A stretch of DNA of 45,872 nt from Alphaproteobacteria bacterium (GCA_017642585.1 JAGCOR010000009.1:1-45872), one strand, 5' to 3'. Shown: positions 28,085-37,487, numbered from the stretch's first letter. The notes: generated by a model not told the origin, from the sequence alone. Numbers and translations are program-made.

Positions 28085-28717
28085 TTAACGTGAATAGAAT
28101 TCGACGACCAATTCTGGTTGCATTTGAACTGGATAAGGAACGTCTGCAAACGCAGGAATGCGTGTAAATGTTGCTGTGAAATTCGCACTGTCCACTGTGA
28201 TGTAATCTGGGAAATTACGTTCGCCAGATTCCAAAGCCAACACAACCAAAGGCATTTGTTTTGCTTTTTCGCTGATTGTGATGACATCACCTGGGTTAAC
28301 GCGATAAGAAGCAATCTTAACACGTTTGCCATTGACATAAATATGTCCGTGGCTGACCAATTGACGAGCAGAGAACACAGTTGGTGCCAATTTTGAACGA
28401 TATACAACTGCGTCCAAACGGCGTTCCAACAAACCAATCAAATTTTCAGGTGTGTCGCCTTTCATATTGTTGGCTTCTGCATAATAAGCATGGAATTTCT
28501 TTTCCCCAATATTACCGTAATATCCCTTTAATGTCTGTTTAGCACGCATCTGTTTTGCGTAATCAGAAGAAGACATTCCGCGGGATGTTGGTCCATGTTG
28601 ACCAGGTTTATATTTACGTTTGTTATATGGAGATTTAGCTTGACCCCACAGGTTAACACCCAATGAACGGCCAATTTTTAATTTACGAGTGTTACGTTTT
28701 GCACCACTTCTTGCCAT
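28085..28717 (-). CDS. rpsD: 30S ribosomal protein S4
   Basis: S4 nucleates 30S assembly by binding the 5' domain of 16S rRNA. The 210-residue product from ATG 28717 (MARSGAKRNTRK) contains the N-terminal S4 domain and the S4 RNA-binding motif LERRLDAVVYRSKLAPTVFSARQLVSHGHIYVNGKRV. An upstream in-frame start at 28789 would add a Leu/Arg-rich extension within the leader and lacks support; AAAGGA precedes 28717. The mRNA leader is about 109 nt. Confidence 0.97.
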   Translation of the reverse strand: MARSGAKRNTRKLKIGRSLGVNLWGQAKSPYNKRKYKPGQHGPTSRGMSSSDYAKQMRAKQTLKGYYGNIGEKKFHAYYAEANNMKGDTPENLIGLLERRLDAVVYRSKLAPTVFSARQLVSHGHIYVNGKRVKIASYRVNPGDVITISEKAKQMPLVVLALESGERNFPDYITVDSANFTATFTRIPAFADVPYPVQMQPELVVEFYSR

Positions 28718-28832
28718 AATTTTTATCCTTTGTTTTTGGTTTTCATTGTGCCGAACATTCAACAGAATCCTTATTTCTAACGGGACCAAAAGACACCGTT
28801 GATTATTCAGTTCTGGTTATCCGGCGGAACGC

Positions 28833-28861
28833 ATTTTATAATGTTTTTTTCAAAAAATCAA
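28833..28861 (-). promoter_or_regulatory. Promoter of rpsD
   Basis: Leftward TTGATT (28856-28861), 17-nt spacer, TAAAAT (28833-28838). The resulting leader of about 109 nt could host S4 autoregulation, but no structure could be assigned by eye. Confidence 0.45.
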
Positions 28862-28881
28862 GTGTTTTTGCTTGATTTAAC

Positions 28882-28912
28882 AAAAAAACACCCCGGGGAT
28901 TTCCCGGGGTGG
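28882..28912 (-). terminator. Terminator of the RNase J gene
   Basis: A 9-bp GC-rich stem, 28889-28897 / 28903-28911 (CACCCCGGG), followed on the minus strand by seven T. It is the most stable terminator in the window. Confidence 0.9.
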
Positions 28913-28933
28913 AATAGAGTTTGAATTTGATAA

Positions 28934-30691
28934 TTATTTCAAAACAAAATGCACACTGTATTGAGGTTTTTTATCTGCCCCCAATGCAGCACGAACGACT
29001 TTGTTTGACGCAACCTGAACCGCTTTATACAGGTTTTGGTGGTCTTTGCGTTCTGTTTTGGTCAATTTATCAATCGCATTAGTGATTTCAATTTGAATTT
29101 GACGTTTCATAAATCCTGTTTCGTCAGATTCAAATATACCGACACTGGAAACTTCTGGCACACCTTTCAAGAACCCTTTCTTGTCAACCGGCAATGTTAC
29201 GAAAATTGCACCGTTCGAAGCAATCTTTTTGCGGGTTTTATATACAGGATCATCAGCACTACGTTCTGTTTCGCCTTCCATAACAACAAATCCAACCGGC
29301 ACAGATTCACATACATATGGTTCTTCGCCGTCGCGCAGGGCAATTATATCGCCATTATGTACAACCATCATATGCTTTGCGCCACCGCGTTCCATAGCCA
29401 TTTTGCCATTCAGCATTTCGGATATGTATTCGCCGTGCATTGGAATTGAAACCTGGGGGTGAACCATATCATAGAAACGTTCAAATTCAGGACGACCTGC
29501 GTGGCCGGATGCGTGAACATTTGTTGTATCAAAGATAGTATGTGTTTTTATTCCCATACGTGCCAATTTATTATACAGATAAGAAACATCTTGTTCGCGT
29601 CCTGGAATAATAATCGCACTGAAAACAACTGTATCAGTTGGCATCAATTTTAATTCTTTCACATTTCCGCCACACAAACGTGTTAACATTGCAAATTTTT
29701 CACCTTGGGAACCTGTTAAGAATATAGCCTGTTTTTCCGCAGGTAAATCTTTGACTTCTTCGTGTAAATAAACATCATCAGGTTTCAAATACCCATATTC
29801 AATACCGATTTCACGGAATTCAGGCAACCCAACATAAGGTACAGGATTTGGATTACTGCGTTCTTTGATTGCAGCAACGCGTCCCGCAGCATGTGCGGCA
29901 TCCGCAAACATTTTAATACGTGCCAGACTGCGTGAATAACCCGTTACAAATACACGACCCGGTGCGGTTTTCATAATTTCAGTCAATGCATCACGAACCT
30001 GAATTTCTGTGGTTTGTGGTGTTTGACGTTCTGTGGATGTAGAATCACATACGCATGCCAACAATTTTGGATCAGAACCAATTTGAGCAAGGCGTTCATA
30101 ATTTGTACCAGGTTCAATAGGGTTATCATCATTGAAAGTCCAATCGCCCGTGTGTAATATTTTTCCGGCCGGTGTTTTTATGATTAACATTTGTGCTTCG
30201 GGGACAGAATGGGACACATGAAATGTTTCAACTGTGAACGGATCCAGGTCTAATTCAGCACCGTTGGCATCAAATTCAACAATGTCAGAATCTGGATCAT
30301 AATCCATTTCTAACCCATTGAAAGTTCTGCGTAAAATTTCGGCAGGAAAACGTGTACAATATATAGGTTTTTTGAATTTTGGCCATATATAACGCAACGC
30401 ACCAATATGATCTTCGTGTCCATGAGTTATTACAAAAGCCACAACATCTTTTTTGTGTTTTTCCAACCATGTTGTATCGCAATATTGAACATCGCCTGCG
30501 CCAATTTCTTCTTCCAGAAATCCCATACCGCAATCTACAACCAAATATTTTCCGCGGTATTTATAAACATACATGTTTTGACCGACGTGTTCCAACCCGC
30601 CCAATGCCATAAAATATAATTTATCGTCATTTTTATCGGATTCATGGGCTGGTTTATCAGATATAGTTTTCTTTTCTTTAACTTTTACCAT
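28934..30691 (-). CDS. rnj: Ribonuclease J
   Basis: The 585-residue metallo-beta-lactamase/beta-CASP nuclease degrades and matures RNA, with 5'-3' exonuclease and endonuclease activity. Visible are the metal-binding motif FVITHGHEDHIGAL, motif II HTGDWTFND, and the beta-CASP features TGYSRSL, FLTGSQGE and HASGHAGRPE. The C-terminal motif is VSIPMHGEY, followed by a C-terminal domain. RNase J is common in Alphaproteobacteria and Firmicutes but absent from E. coli. The first 25 residues are a basic, disordered extension. AAAGGA precedes the ATG. Confidence 0.95.
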   Translation of the reverse strand: MVKVKEKKTISDKPAHESDKNDDKLYFMALGGLEHVGQNMYVYKYRGKYLVVDCGMGFLEEEIGAGDVQYCDTTWLEKHKKDVVAFVITHGHEDHIGALRYIWPKFKKPIYCTRFPAEILRRTFNGLEMDYDPDSDIVEFDANGAELDLDPFTVETFHVSHSVPEAQMLIIKTPAGKILHTGDWTFNDDNPIEPGTNYERLAQIGSDPKLLACVCDSTSTERQTPQTTEIQVRDALTEIMKTAPGRVFVTGYSRSLARIKMFADAAHAAGRVAAIKERSNPNPVPYVGLPEFREIGIEYGYLKPDDVYLHEEVKDLPAEKQAIFLTGSQGEKFAMLTRLCGGNVKELKLMPTDTVVFSAIIIPGREQDVSYLYNKLARMGIKTHTIFDTTNVHASGHAGRPEFERFYDMVHPQVSIPMHGEYISEMLNGKMAMERGGAKHMMVVHNGDIIALRDGEEPYVCESVPVGFVVMEGETERSADDPVYKTRKKIASNGAIFVTLPVDKKGFLKGVPEVSSVGIFESDETGFMKRQIQIEITNAIDKLTKTERKDHQNLYKAVQVASNKVVRAALGADKKPQYSVHFVLK

Positions 30692-30820
30692 AATAAAAAT
30701 CCTTTGTCTTTATGTCTTTAAAAATACCGATTTTTGCCAATAAAATCAAGACAAAAACAAAATAATAATGGACTTTGGGTTTTATTATGCTAAATTTGCA
30801 GATATACAAAAAGGATTAAC

Positions 30821-31678
30821 ATGTCAAAAAAGAAATATGAAATATCAGATGAAGAATTAGCCACAAGATTTGTGCGTGATGAAAAGTTAATGAAGGCAGA
30901 TTTGTTTAACATATTGCCTTTGATGGATAAACGCGAAGCATACAGCCAAGAAATAAATAGTAAACTTGGGCGTTCTTTAAATATTCTTGATGTTCAAACA
31001 GAAGACAGATTAAACAAACAAAAAGACAAAAATGAAAAGAAACAGGAAGCCAAAGGCAATTTGGTCTATGTCTTGATTGTTCTGGGATTTTTGGCTGCAG
31101 GTATCAGTATTTGCAATCATTTTGTGGGCGATATGGAAAACAATCCACCGCGCAAAACAGAAAAAGTAGATGAAATGCCAACTCATCCACGTACTGCGGT
31201 TATTATTACAATCTGTTTGATAATGGGAATAGCATGTGGATGGATATTAAGCGGATCCGTAGGAAATAAAACATGGTCAACAAAAAATGCTGATGAATTC
31301 TATAAACGTTTAGTTGTTCGTTATTTCGACGTGGCCCAAGCAAATAACCCAGAAATAACAGAAAACGGTATTGTCACATTTAATCCTGAAATGTCTAAAT
31401 TGATTTATGGATTATTGGCAATGAATTTATCAAAAAGAGATATGGCTAAATTAGATAATTTGGCTTTAACAATTGAATCTCAATTTGATACACAAGAATA
31501 TGGCTTTGGTGATAATTTAAGAAGAATTGATATTGCTATGCACCAGGCAACACAAATAGTAGAAAAAGCATTAAAGAAGAACCCAGAATTACAACGCGTT
31601 ATAAATGATGCGTATATGGGCCAAATACCAATGTCATTAGTTGTTGCCAAAGGTAACAAACAAAACTCTGGCAGATAA
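30821..31678 (+). CDS. Two-TM membrane protein, 285 aa, possible distant relative of the 19.6-21.5 kb pair
   Basis: It has a charged N-terminus (about 1-75), TM1 at about 79-97 (LVYVLIVLGFLAAGISICNHF), a loop of about 35 residues, and TM2 at about 126-148 (AVIITICLIMGIACGWILSG). A helical C-terminal domain ends ALKKNPELQRVIND. The layout, and the final NP-x-LQ-x-V/I motif, recall paralogues A and B (HPRDLQKIM, HPEDLKKVM), but overall similarity is weak. AAAAGGA precedes the ATG. A terminator follows directly. Confidence 0.7.
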   Translation: MSKKKYEISDEELATRFVRDEKLMKADLFNILPLMDKREAYSQEINSKLGRSLNILDVQTEDRLNKQKDKNEKKQEAKGNLVYVLIVLGFLAAGISICNHFVGDMENNPPRKTEKVDEMPTHPRTAVIITICLIMGIACGWILSGSVGNKTWSTKNADEFYKRLVVRYFDVAQANNPEITENGIVTFNPEMSKLIYGLLAMNLSKRDMAKLDNLALTIESQFDTQEYGFGDNLRRIDIAMHQATQIVEKALKKNPELQRVINDAYMGQIPMSLVVAKGNKQNSGR

Positions 31679-31682
31679 TGAA

Positions 31683-31708
31683 GAAACCGGCCAAAAGGTC
31701 GGTTTTTA
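31683..31708 (+). terminator. Terminator after the 285-aa membrane-protein gene
   Basis: Stem 31684-31692 / 31697-31705 (AAACCGGCC with one G-U), loop AAAA, T run. Confidence 0.85.
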
Positions 31709-31712
31709 TTTA

Positions 31713-31789
31713 TGGCGCACCCAGCGGGATTCGAACCTGCAATCTCCGGCTTCGGAGGCCGACGCATTATCCAGTTGTGCTATGGGTGC
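31713..31789 (-). tRNA. tRNA-Arg(CCG)
   Basis: 77 nt: acceptor GCACCCA/TGGGTGC, anticodon stem TCGGC/GCCGG with loop CTCCGAA (anticodon CCG, reads CGG), T stem GCAGG/CCCGC with loop TTCGAAT, CCA encoded at 31713-31715. Confidence 0.93.
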
Positions 31790-31835
31790 ATGTAAAATAT
31801 GTTATCTCTTTTTATCCCGATTTTCAATTATGATT

Positions 31836-32904
31836 TTACAAAGCCAACATGGCCAACATAAAATCATCTAAATCGCCGTCTAAAACCGCATCAGAATCTG
31901 TTTTTTCTACATTTGTTCTGACATCTTTGACCAGTTGATATGGGTATAAAACATAGTTGCGAATTTGGCTGCCCCATTCAATTTTTTTCTGGTTCGCTTT
32001 GGCGGCATCTTCTTCTGCTGCACGTTTTTGCAATTCCAATTCATACAATTTAGACCGCAACATTTTCATAGCCATATCTTTGTTTTGAATTTGACTGCGT
32101 TCGTTTTGACATGTAACAACTGTATTTGTTGGAATATGGGTTATACGCACAGCACTGTCTGTTTTGTTAACATGTTGTCCACCGGCGCCAGATGAACGAT
32201 ATGTGTCAATTCTTAAATCTTTTTCGTTAATTTCGATTTCAATTGAATCATCAACATCAGGCCACACATCCACAGATGCAAAACTGGTTTGACGTTTACC
32301 ATTTGCATTAAAAGGTGATATACGAACCAATCTGTGCACACCAATTTCGTTTTTCAGCCAACCATATGCACGATCCCCAGATATACGCAAAGTTATGCTT
32401 TTAATACCTGCAACATCACCAAAATGTTCTTCAACTGTTTCCACGATAAAATTATGGCGTTCACACCAACGGGTATACATGCGATACAACATTTGCGCCC
32501 AATCTTGTGCTTCGGTTCCGCCGGCACCCGCCTGGATAAATAAAAATGCACCGTTATTATCTTCTGGATGACGGAACAGGGTAATAAATTTTGCCTTGTG
32601 GGCCTTGGTTGCCAAATCTGCTATTGAATTATTAACATCTTCGTCTTCTGGGAAATTTGCATATAATTCAGTTAAATTTTTGTATTCTTGTTCCAAATGC
32701 TGTAATTCATTTAACTGTTTTTCCAAATTAGATTTTTTCTGTAAAATACCACGGGCATATTCCGGGTTGTCCCATAAATCAGATTGATTTGATATTTCGG
32801 CTAATTTATCTATCTCTGTCTGTAATTTAATTGGGTCAAAGAAACCCCCTGACGGCAGAAATGTCGTCATGAATTTGAGATAAAATATCGGCATTAATCA
32901 ACAT
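31836..32904 (-). CDS. prfB: Peptide chain release factor 2, with programmed +1 frameshift
   Basis: RF2 terminates at UAA and UGA. The 22-codon first frame (MLINADILSQIHDDISAVRG) runs from ATG 32904 to an in-frame TGA at 32836-32838. The slip site AGGGGGTTTCTTTGAC matches the E. coli prfB element (Shine-Dalgarno-like AGGGGG, CTT slip, weak stop TGAC). A +1 shift gives DPIKLQ and joins the long second frame, for about 355 residues. The anticodon-like SPF is in RISPFNANG and the catalytic GGQ in GAGGQHVNKTDSAVR. Reading the second frame alone would give a false N-terminus. A promoter ends 9 nt upstream of the ATG. Confidence 0.95.
32829..32850 (-). promoter_or_regulatory. prfB programmed frameshift site
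   Basis: On the minus strand AGGGGG-TTT-CTT-TGA-C. It is autoregulatory: low RF2 leaves the TGA vacant longer and favours the +1 shift that makes RF2. Confidence 0.9.
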
Positions 32905-32913
32905 AATATCCAT

Positions 32914-32941
32914 AATATATCAATTTTTTGGCTTAAATCAA
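32914..32941 (-). promoter_or_regulatory. Promoter of prfB
   Basis: Leftward TTGATT (32936-32941), 16-nt spacer, TATATT (32914-32919). The ATG is 9 nt further on and lacks a good Shine-Dalgarno, so the leader is near zero. Confidence 0.5.
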
Positions 32942-32971
32942 CTTTTTTATAAATTTAATATGAAAGTTTTA

Positions 32972-33000
32972 TTGCGTTATATTTCAAAATATGATAAAAT
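32972..33000 (+). promoter_or_regulatory. Promoter of the secreted Cys-rich protein gene
   Basis: TTGCGT (32972-32977), 17-nt spacer, TAAAAT (32995-33000), followed by GAGGGAC and the ATG at 33024. It is divergent from prfB. Confidence 0.5.
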
Positions 33001-33023
33001 GTATCTAACGAGAGGGACGTTCC

Positions 33024-34295
33024 ATGAATAAGTTTTTATTAATGTGTTGTGGTTTATGCGCGTGTTTTGTTGGAAATACGGCATTTGGTGTATCTGCGGG
33101 CAGTGTTGCAAATGATGGCGCACGTGCTGGTGTGGTTTATACAAATGCGAATTCAAACTCTGTGTCAAATAACAATTATGCAACAAATTCAAATGCACGC
33201 GGACAAAAGAGTGTGGCTAATGCTTATATCCAAAACCAAAAAAATACTTATTTCATGATAACCCAACCAGATGTGGATACCGCTTGTCGTCAAAAGATTT
33301 ACAACTGTTTGTCTGATTATTGCGGTGATGTGACGGTTGTTCCGGGTAAAACCTCTGGTCGTTGCATGTACGCATCTGAAAGTGAATTATACAATTATGC
33401 TTTGTTATGCTTACAGAAAGATCATTCCATTTTGTTACCACAATATAACACAATTACCAAGAATGGTTCTGGGGGTATGAATACCGCCGCCAGATTATGT
33501 CCATCCTATGTTCAACAGGAATTGATGTCATATTTATCTATGGCTAATATGGCTGATAAATTAACAAAATCTCATTCAGATTTGTGTGTTCAACGCCGTC
33601 GTGAATTAGAGGCTGCAATGGCTTGTCATTCTGTGGCATTGACATATGGTAATGAAACAAACAGCATGTTAAACACAATGTTGACCGATTATTGTGGTGC
33701 GGGTGTACCTGGTGGATCTGCTGAAATGGTTACACGTTTCGCAAATGCTGGTAATGTCGGTGCAAATATTTGGGGATGGGCCGATAAAATCGTGGGATTG
33801 GAATTAAATTCCAAGGGTAAAAATTGGGAATCTGCGGTTGATGCGGTTTTGGCTGGCTATACAAATCGTATGAATTTAGCTTGCGGTGATGATATGCAAT
33901 TAAACACCGTTCAACGTACACCAGAAACAGGTTATTCTAATTTGCAAACCGCTGCTGCAGTTATAGCAAATGTTGCATTCCCAACACAAACGACTACTTC
34001 AGCAAATCCTTATGCAAATCAAAGTGTGTTTATGGAGGTTACGTCATTATCTGAAATATATGATTATGCCACCGCAAACCAGGTTGTCCAGGCTGGTTTG
34101 ACTAACAATGCTTTGACTCAAAACGCATTTTTAAGCAGTGCACAGATGGACAGTATGCAAAATGCCTATAAATTGGGAACAAAAGTATTTATTATCCGCG
34201 ACAGTTCAAGATGTTATACGATACCTGTGGCAACTTTGACACAAACAGAAACATCTTTGGTTGCTCAAACCTTTGCGAACTGTGTGCATAAATAA
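33024..34295 (+). CDS. Secreted Cys-rich protein, 423 aa, unknown
   Basis: A Sec-type signal peptide is present (MNKFLLMCCGLCACFVGNTAFG, cleavage near GVSA). The mature part has several conserved-looking Cys (CRQKIYNCLSDYCGD, GRCM, LLCLQKD, DYCGAG, CGDD, CYTIP, NCVHK), suggesting disulfides in the periplasm or outside. Asn- and Ala-rich stretches follow the signal. No family is recognised. GAGGGAC precedes the ATG. It may be a surface or periplasmic protein specific to this lineage. Confidence 0.75.
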   Translation: MNKFLLMCCGLCACFVGNTAFGVSAGSVANDGARAGVVYTNANSNSVSNNNYATNSNARGQKSVANAYIQNQKNTYFMITQPDVDTACRQKIYNCLSDYCGDVTVVPGKTSGRCMYASESELYNYALLCLQKDHSILLPQYNTITKNGSGGMNTAARLCPSYVQQELMSYLSMANMADKLTKSHSDLCVQRRRELEAAMACHSVALTYGNETNSMLNTMLTDYCGAGVPGGSAEMVTRFANAGNVGANIWGWADKIVGLELNSKGKNWESAVDAVLAGYTNRMNLACGDDMQLNTVQRTPETGYSNLQTAAAVIANVAFPTQTTTSANPYANQSVFMEVTSLSEIYDYATANQVVQAGLTNNALTQNAFLSSAQMDSMQNAYKLGTKVFIIRDSSRCYTIPVATLTQTETSLVAQTFANCVHK

Positions 34296-34310
34296 TAAAA
34301 TCAATATAAT

Positions 34311-34337
34311 TTAAACCGCCATATTGGGCGGTTTTTT
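34311..34337 (+). terminator. Terminator of the secreted Cys-rich gene
   Basis: Stem 34313-34320 / 34327-34334 (AAACCGCC), loop of 6, T run. Confidence 0.8.
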
Positions 34338-34361
34338 GTTGAAAAAAATCTTGTCATATAC

Positions 34362-34390
34362 TTGATACAGGGTTGTTTTTTTGATATAAT
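34362..34390 (+). promoter_or_regulatory. Promoter of amiC
   Basis: TTGATA (34362-34367), 17-nt spacer, TATAAT (34385-34390). The ATG at 34398 begins 7 nt after the -10, so the message is predicted to be leaderless. Confidence 0.65.
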
Positions 34391-34397
34391 ATATCCT

Positions 34398-35585
34398 ATG
34401 AAAATATCCAGAAGACAACTTTTAAAAACGGTCAGTTTTTCCGCATTGGTTATTGGAATTACGCCACGTGTCGCGTTTTCTGCCCCCAATGCATTGAAAA
34501 ATATCAGGACTGGTTTGCAACCTGGTGATAAAACCCGTTTGGTCATAGAAACCGCCAATCGTCCGTCTTATGATATATCGTATGGCGACAAACAGTTAAT
34601 TATCACATTATCAAATACAAACGGTAAATCTGATATTAAACCTGCATTGGCCAGTGGAACTTTGATAAACAGAATCACACAAATTCAAGACGGAACGAAA
34701 TTAAAGATAGTTGCCAATTTATCTGGGTTGATAGATGCAATTGAAAAAAGTCAAATTATGGTATTGGATCCAAATGGTGATAATGATTATCGTTTGGTCA
34801 TAGATTTTAAGCGTGGAACTGGTGTTGGTATATTAGCTAACTCGTCATCAAATACTGCAAAATCTACTAAAACAACGGACAATAACAATACAAATACCGC
34901 AAAGGTCAAACAACATATAATTGTTATAGATGCGGGTCATGGTGGCAAAGATCCTGGTTGCATAGGCAGGGGCGGAACCCAGGAAAAAACAATTGTTTTA
35001 TCTGTGGCCAAGAAATTGAAATCAAGATTGGACGCAAATGGATATAAAACATTTTTAACGCGTTCCAATGATACATATTTGAAATTGGCAGAACGCGCAG
35101 AAATCGCGGAAAAGAAACACGCGGATTTGTTTATATCTTTGCACGCAAATGCGAACCCCAGTCGTGATATGAAGGGTTTTTCAATTTATACTCTGTCTGA
35201 AAAGGCATCTGACGAAGAGGCACAAAAACTGGCTGAATCAGAAAATGCTGCGGATAAAATTGATGTGGATGGGTTTGAACAATTCTCTAAAGATATTCGT
35301 GTTGCATTATCTGCATTACAACAACATGCTGTGGCTCAATTAAGCGAAGAATATGCCACAGGATGCGCAAAAAGTTTGAATCGTGCATCCATAGAACAAC
35401 AACCTGGGCCTGCTGTGCGTCATGCACCATTTGCGGTGTTGCGTTCAACTGTGCCGGGCGCGTTGATTGAATTGGGGCATTTATCCAACAAGAAGGAAGA
35501 AAAATTATTACAATCTGCTGAACATCAAAACAGGTTGGTCGAAGCAATTACCAAATCAGTTAATTCATATGATTTTGATGTATAA
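34398..35585 (+). CDS. amiC: N-acetylmuramoyl-L-alanine amidase, AmiC-type, Tat-exported
   Basis: The 395-residue protein hydrolyses the amide bond between MurNAc and the stem peptide during septum splitting. It carries a twin-arginine signal (SRRQLLKTVSFSALVIG), an AMIN domain (about 40-150) and a C-terminal Amidase_3 domain. That domain shows Zn ligands in IVIDAGHGGKDPG, a second His in FISLHANANPS, and the catalytic Glu in ALIELGHLSN. A longer ORF from 34362 would start inside the promoter, so 34398 is preferred. The Tat signal is typical of AmiC. A bidirectional terminator follows. Confidence 0.93.
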   Translation: MKISRRQLLKTVSFSALVIGITPRVAFSAPNALKNIRTGLQPGDKTRLVIETANRPSYDISYGDKQLIITLSNTNGKSDIKPALASGTLINRITQIQDGTKLKIVANLSGLIDAIEKSQIMVLDPNGDNDYRLVIDFKRGTGVGILANSSSNTAKSTKTTDNNNTNTAKVKQHIIVIDAGHGGKDPGCIGRGGTQEKTIVLSVAKKLKSRLDANGYKTFLTRSNDTYLKLAERAEIAEKKHADLFISLHANANPSRDMKGFSIYTLSEKASDEEAQKLAESENAADKIDVDGFEQFSKDIRVALSALQQHAVAQLSEEYATGCAKSLNRASIEQQPGPAVRHAPFAVLRSTVPGALIELGHLSNKKEEKLLQSAEHQNRLVEAITKSVNSYDFDV

Positions 35586-35609
35586 AAAATGCCCAAACGG
35601 GCATTTTTT
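35583..35609. terminator. Bidirectional terminator after amiC
   Basis: Stem 35585-35594 / 35599-35608 (AAAAATGCCC), loop AAAC. It also serves the convergent gene ending at 35611. Confidence 0.85.
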
Positions 35610-35610
35610 C

Positions 35611-36249
35611 TTAACAACCATATTCACAGCAGGGGTGAAAACAAGACGATATCTCATTTTTATAAATCAAATCACCCATTGCCATGTCTTGTAAATTTTT
35701 GATATTTACGTTTTCTGGTTCAATTTTGTTTGATTGTATTTTTTGAACAGAATCTGCAGTGTTATCAAAATCGCGTTTTGCTTTGATTGCGGTCAATCTG
35801 GCTTTGTCTTTGCCACGAATCAAGACCAATTTCAAAACTTCTAATAAATCAAAGAATTTGGTTTTTAAGCGTTTGTTTTGTTGATGTTGTTCTTTGATTT
35901 TTTGTAAATATTGTCTGGACAAATTCAACAATTCTGCTTTCGAGAATTCTTTTTGTGCCTGGGCTTTTTTAACAACACTTTCAATAACTTGTTTTAATTT
36001 TTTATCATCAAATGATGGGTTGTATCCCATAGAAAAATTGATAAGTTTTTTCAAACTGTCTGAACAATTGATAATTGCCCAACGAATATAACCAGCTTGG
36101 TCTTGTTTTAATATACTTTTAATATCTTCAATTAAATTGATTTCGTCCATATCTGGCGCAGGAATATAATTTTCCAACAAAAACAAATATTGTTTATAAG
36201 GTTTTATCAATTTTACCATTGCTGGACTGGCATCATTTGTAAAAATCAT
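35611..36249 (-). CDS. Unknown helical protein, 212 aa
   Basis: No family is recognised. It has several amphipathic helices, Lys/Gln-rich segments (KKAQAQKEFSKAELLNLSRQ) and a C-terminus with two Cys (SSCFHPCCEYGC). An in-frame ATG at 36369 would add 40 residues, but AAGGAC sits just before the ATG at 36249, which is preferred. There is no signal or TM segment. It is the gene after guaC on the same strand, beyond the guaC terminator. Confidence 0.6.
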   Translation of the reverse strand: MIFTNDASPAMVKLIKPYKQYLFLLENYIPAPDMDEINLIEDIKSILKQDQAGYIRWAIINCSDSLKKLINFSMGYNPSFDDKKLKQVIESVVKKAQAQKEFSKAELLNLSRQYLQKIKEQHQQNKRLKTKFFDLLEVLKLVLIRGKDKARLTAIKAKRDFDNTADSVQKIQSNKIEPENVNIKNLQDMAMGDLIYKNEISSCFHPCCEYGC

Positions 36250-36326
36250 ATTTTGTCCTTTTTTAATACACTTCTTTATTACCAAGATAACACATACACC
36301 GGGTTTGTCAAACATAATCGGCAAAA

Positions 36327-36356
36327 CAAAAAAGCACTGGGGTGCCAGTGCTTTTA
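36327..36356 (-). terminator. Terminator of guaC
   Basis: Stem 36331-36340 / 36345-36354 (AAAGCACTGG), loop GGTG; on the minus strand a T run follows. Confidence 0.85.
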
Positions 36357-36371
36357 TAGATAATGGCATGA

Positions 36372-37487
36372 TTATTTAATACGATTGACTTTGTAAAACA
36401 TGCCTTGTCGACTGAAATTTTTAATATTTCTGGCACCAATATAACTGCCACAACTGCGCAGAGCACCGCATATATCATTGATTGTATCTGAAATAGGGCC
36501 GGTAAATGGCACGTATTTCTTTTCAACGCCTTCGCTGGTACCTGTTTTTGTTGTTTCACCATAGTTTTCTTGTTGGGCACGGAAACTGCTCATACCGTAA
36601 TATTCTTTGAAATATTTTTGTTCTATAATGTTTTTACCGGTATCAACATCAATTTCGTCTGTTTGAATATATTTCGCAACCTTTTGGCTGTCAGATTCTT
36701 CGCATCCCACAAACATAGATCCAGACATACAGAAATCACCACCCGCCACAAAGGCTTTGCAGAAATCGCCGTTTTGTTTGAATCCTCCGTCAACTATGAC
36801 ATAACCGCCAACTTGGTGTGCTGCATTTGCACAATCAATCGTTGCAGATAATTGTGGACGACCACAGCCCGTTTGATTACGTGTCATACAAATCAAACTG
36901 GGGCCTATACCTTGTTTAACCAAATTAGCACCCGCCAGTATCAGTTTTTGTGTTTCATCACCACTGCACACATTACCCACAGCAATAATTTTATCTGGGT
37001 ATTTTTCGCGCAAAACTTTGACACAATCTGTTATTTCTGGAATATAAGCATTTGGCACATCCAATAATACACTGAAACCGGCCTTGGTTTTTGTAGCGAT
37101 TTCATCTAATTTCTTTAATTCTTGGTCCCAATTTCTTTTGCCAACTGTTACAAATAAACGTTTTAATGCCACGCAATTATCCATTCCATCATCTTCAATC
37201 GCGGCCAAATTATCAGGGTTGGTCATAATATCATTGATGAAATCAACTGTTTGGTTCGCAGTATAAAATTTATGTAATGTTGCACACATTTTGTTTTTCA
37301 ATAATTCTTTGGCAACATCAAAAGTCCCTGTTTGCGTCATATTTGAAGACATAATAGGAACACAGCGCAAATTTAATGATTTAAAATGACGAATAATATC
37401 TACTTCACCCCTGTGGTTGATAGTGGTTGTTTGTGGGGCAATTAACACATCATCAAAATCCAGTTGAATATCATTGTGAATAATCAT
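36372..37487 (-). CDS. guaC: GMP reductase (GuaC-like, IMPDH/GMPR family)
   Basis: The 371-residue TIM-barrel enzyme converts GMP to IMP with NADPH. Conserved blocks are LDFDDVLIAP at the N-terminus, the catalytic loop GIGPSLICMTRNQTGCG with the active-site Cys, PQLSATIDCANAAH, and GGDFCMSGSMFVGC. A C-terminal segment with YYGMSS follows. It lacks the CBS insert of IMP dehydrogenase. The TR motif and TGCGRPQ favour GMP reductase over IMPDH. AAAGG precedes the ATG. Confidence 0.85.
   Translation of the reverse strand: MIIHNDIQLDFDDVLIAPQTTTINHRGEVDIIRHFKSLNLRCVPIMSSNMTQTGTFDVAKELLKNKMCATLHKFYTANQTVDFINDIMTNPDNLAAIEDDGMDNCVALKRLFVTVGKRNWDQELKKLDEIATKTKAGFSVLLDVPNAYIPEITDCVKVLREKYPDKIIAVGNVCSGDETQKLILAGANLVKQGIGPSLICMTRNQTGCGRPQLSATIDCANAAHQVGGYVIVDGGFKQNGDFCKAFVAGGDFCMSGSMFVGCEESDSQKVAKYIQTDEIDVDTGKNIIEQKYFKEYYGMSSFRAQQENYGETTKTGTSEGVEKKYVPFTGPISDTINDICGALRSCGSYIGARNIKNFSRQGMFYKVNRIK

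Noticed and set aside
31836-32894. Second-frame prfB reading with start at MPIFYLKF
   Set aside because: The true start is the ATG at 32904, with a 22-codon first frame, an in-frame TGA and a canonical +1 slip site. The second-frame ATG is an artefact of ignoring the frameshift.
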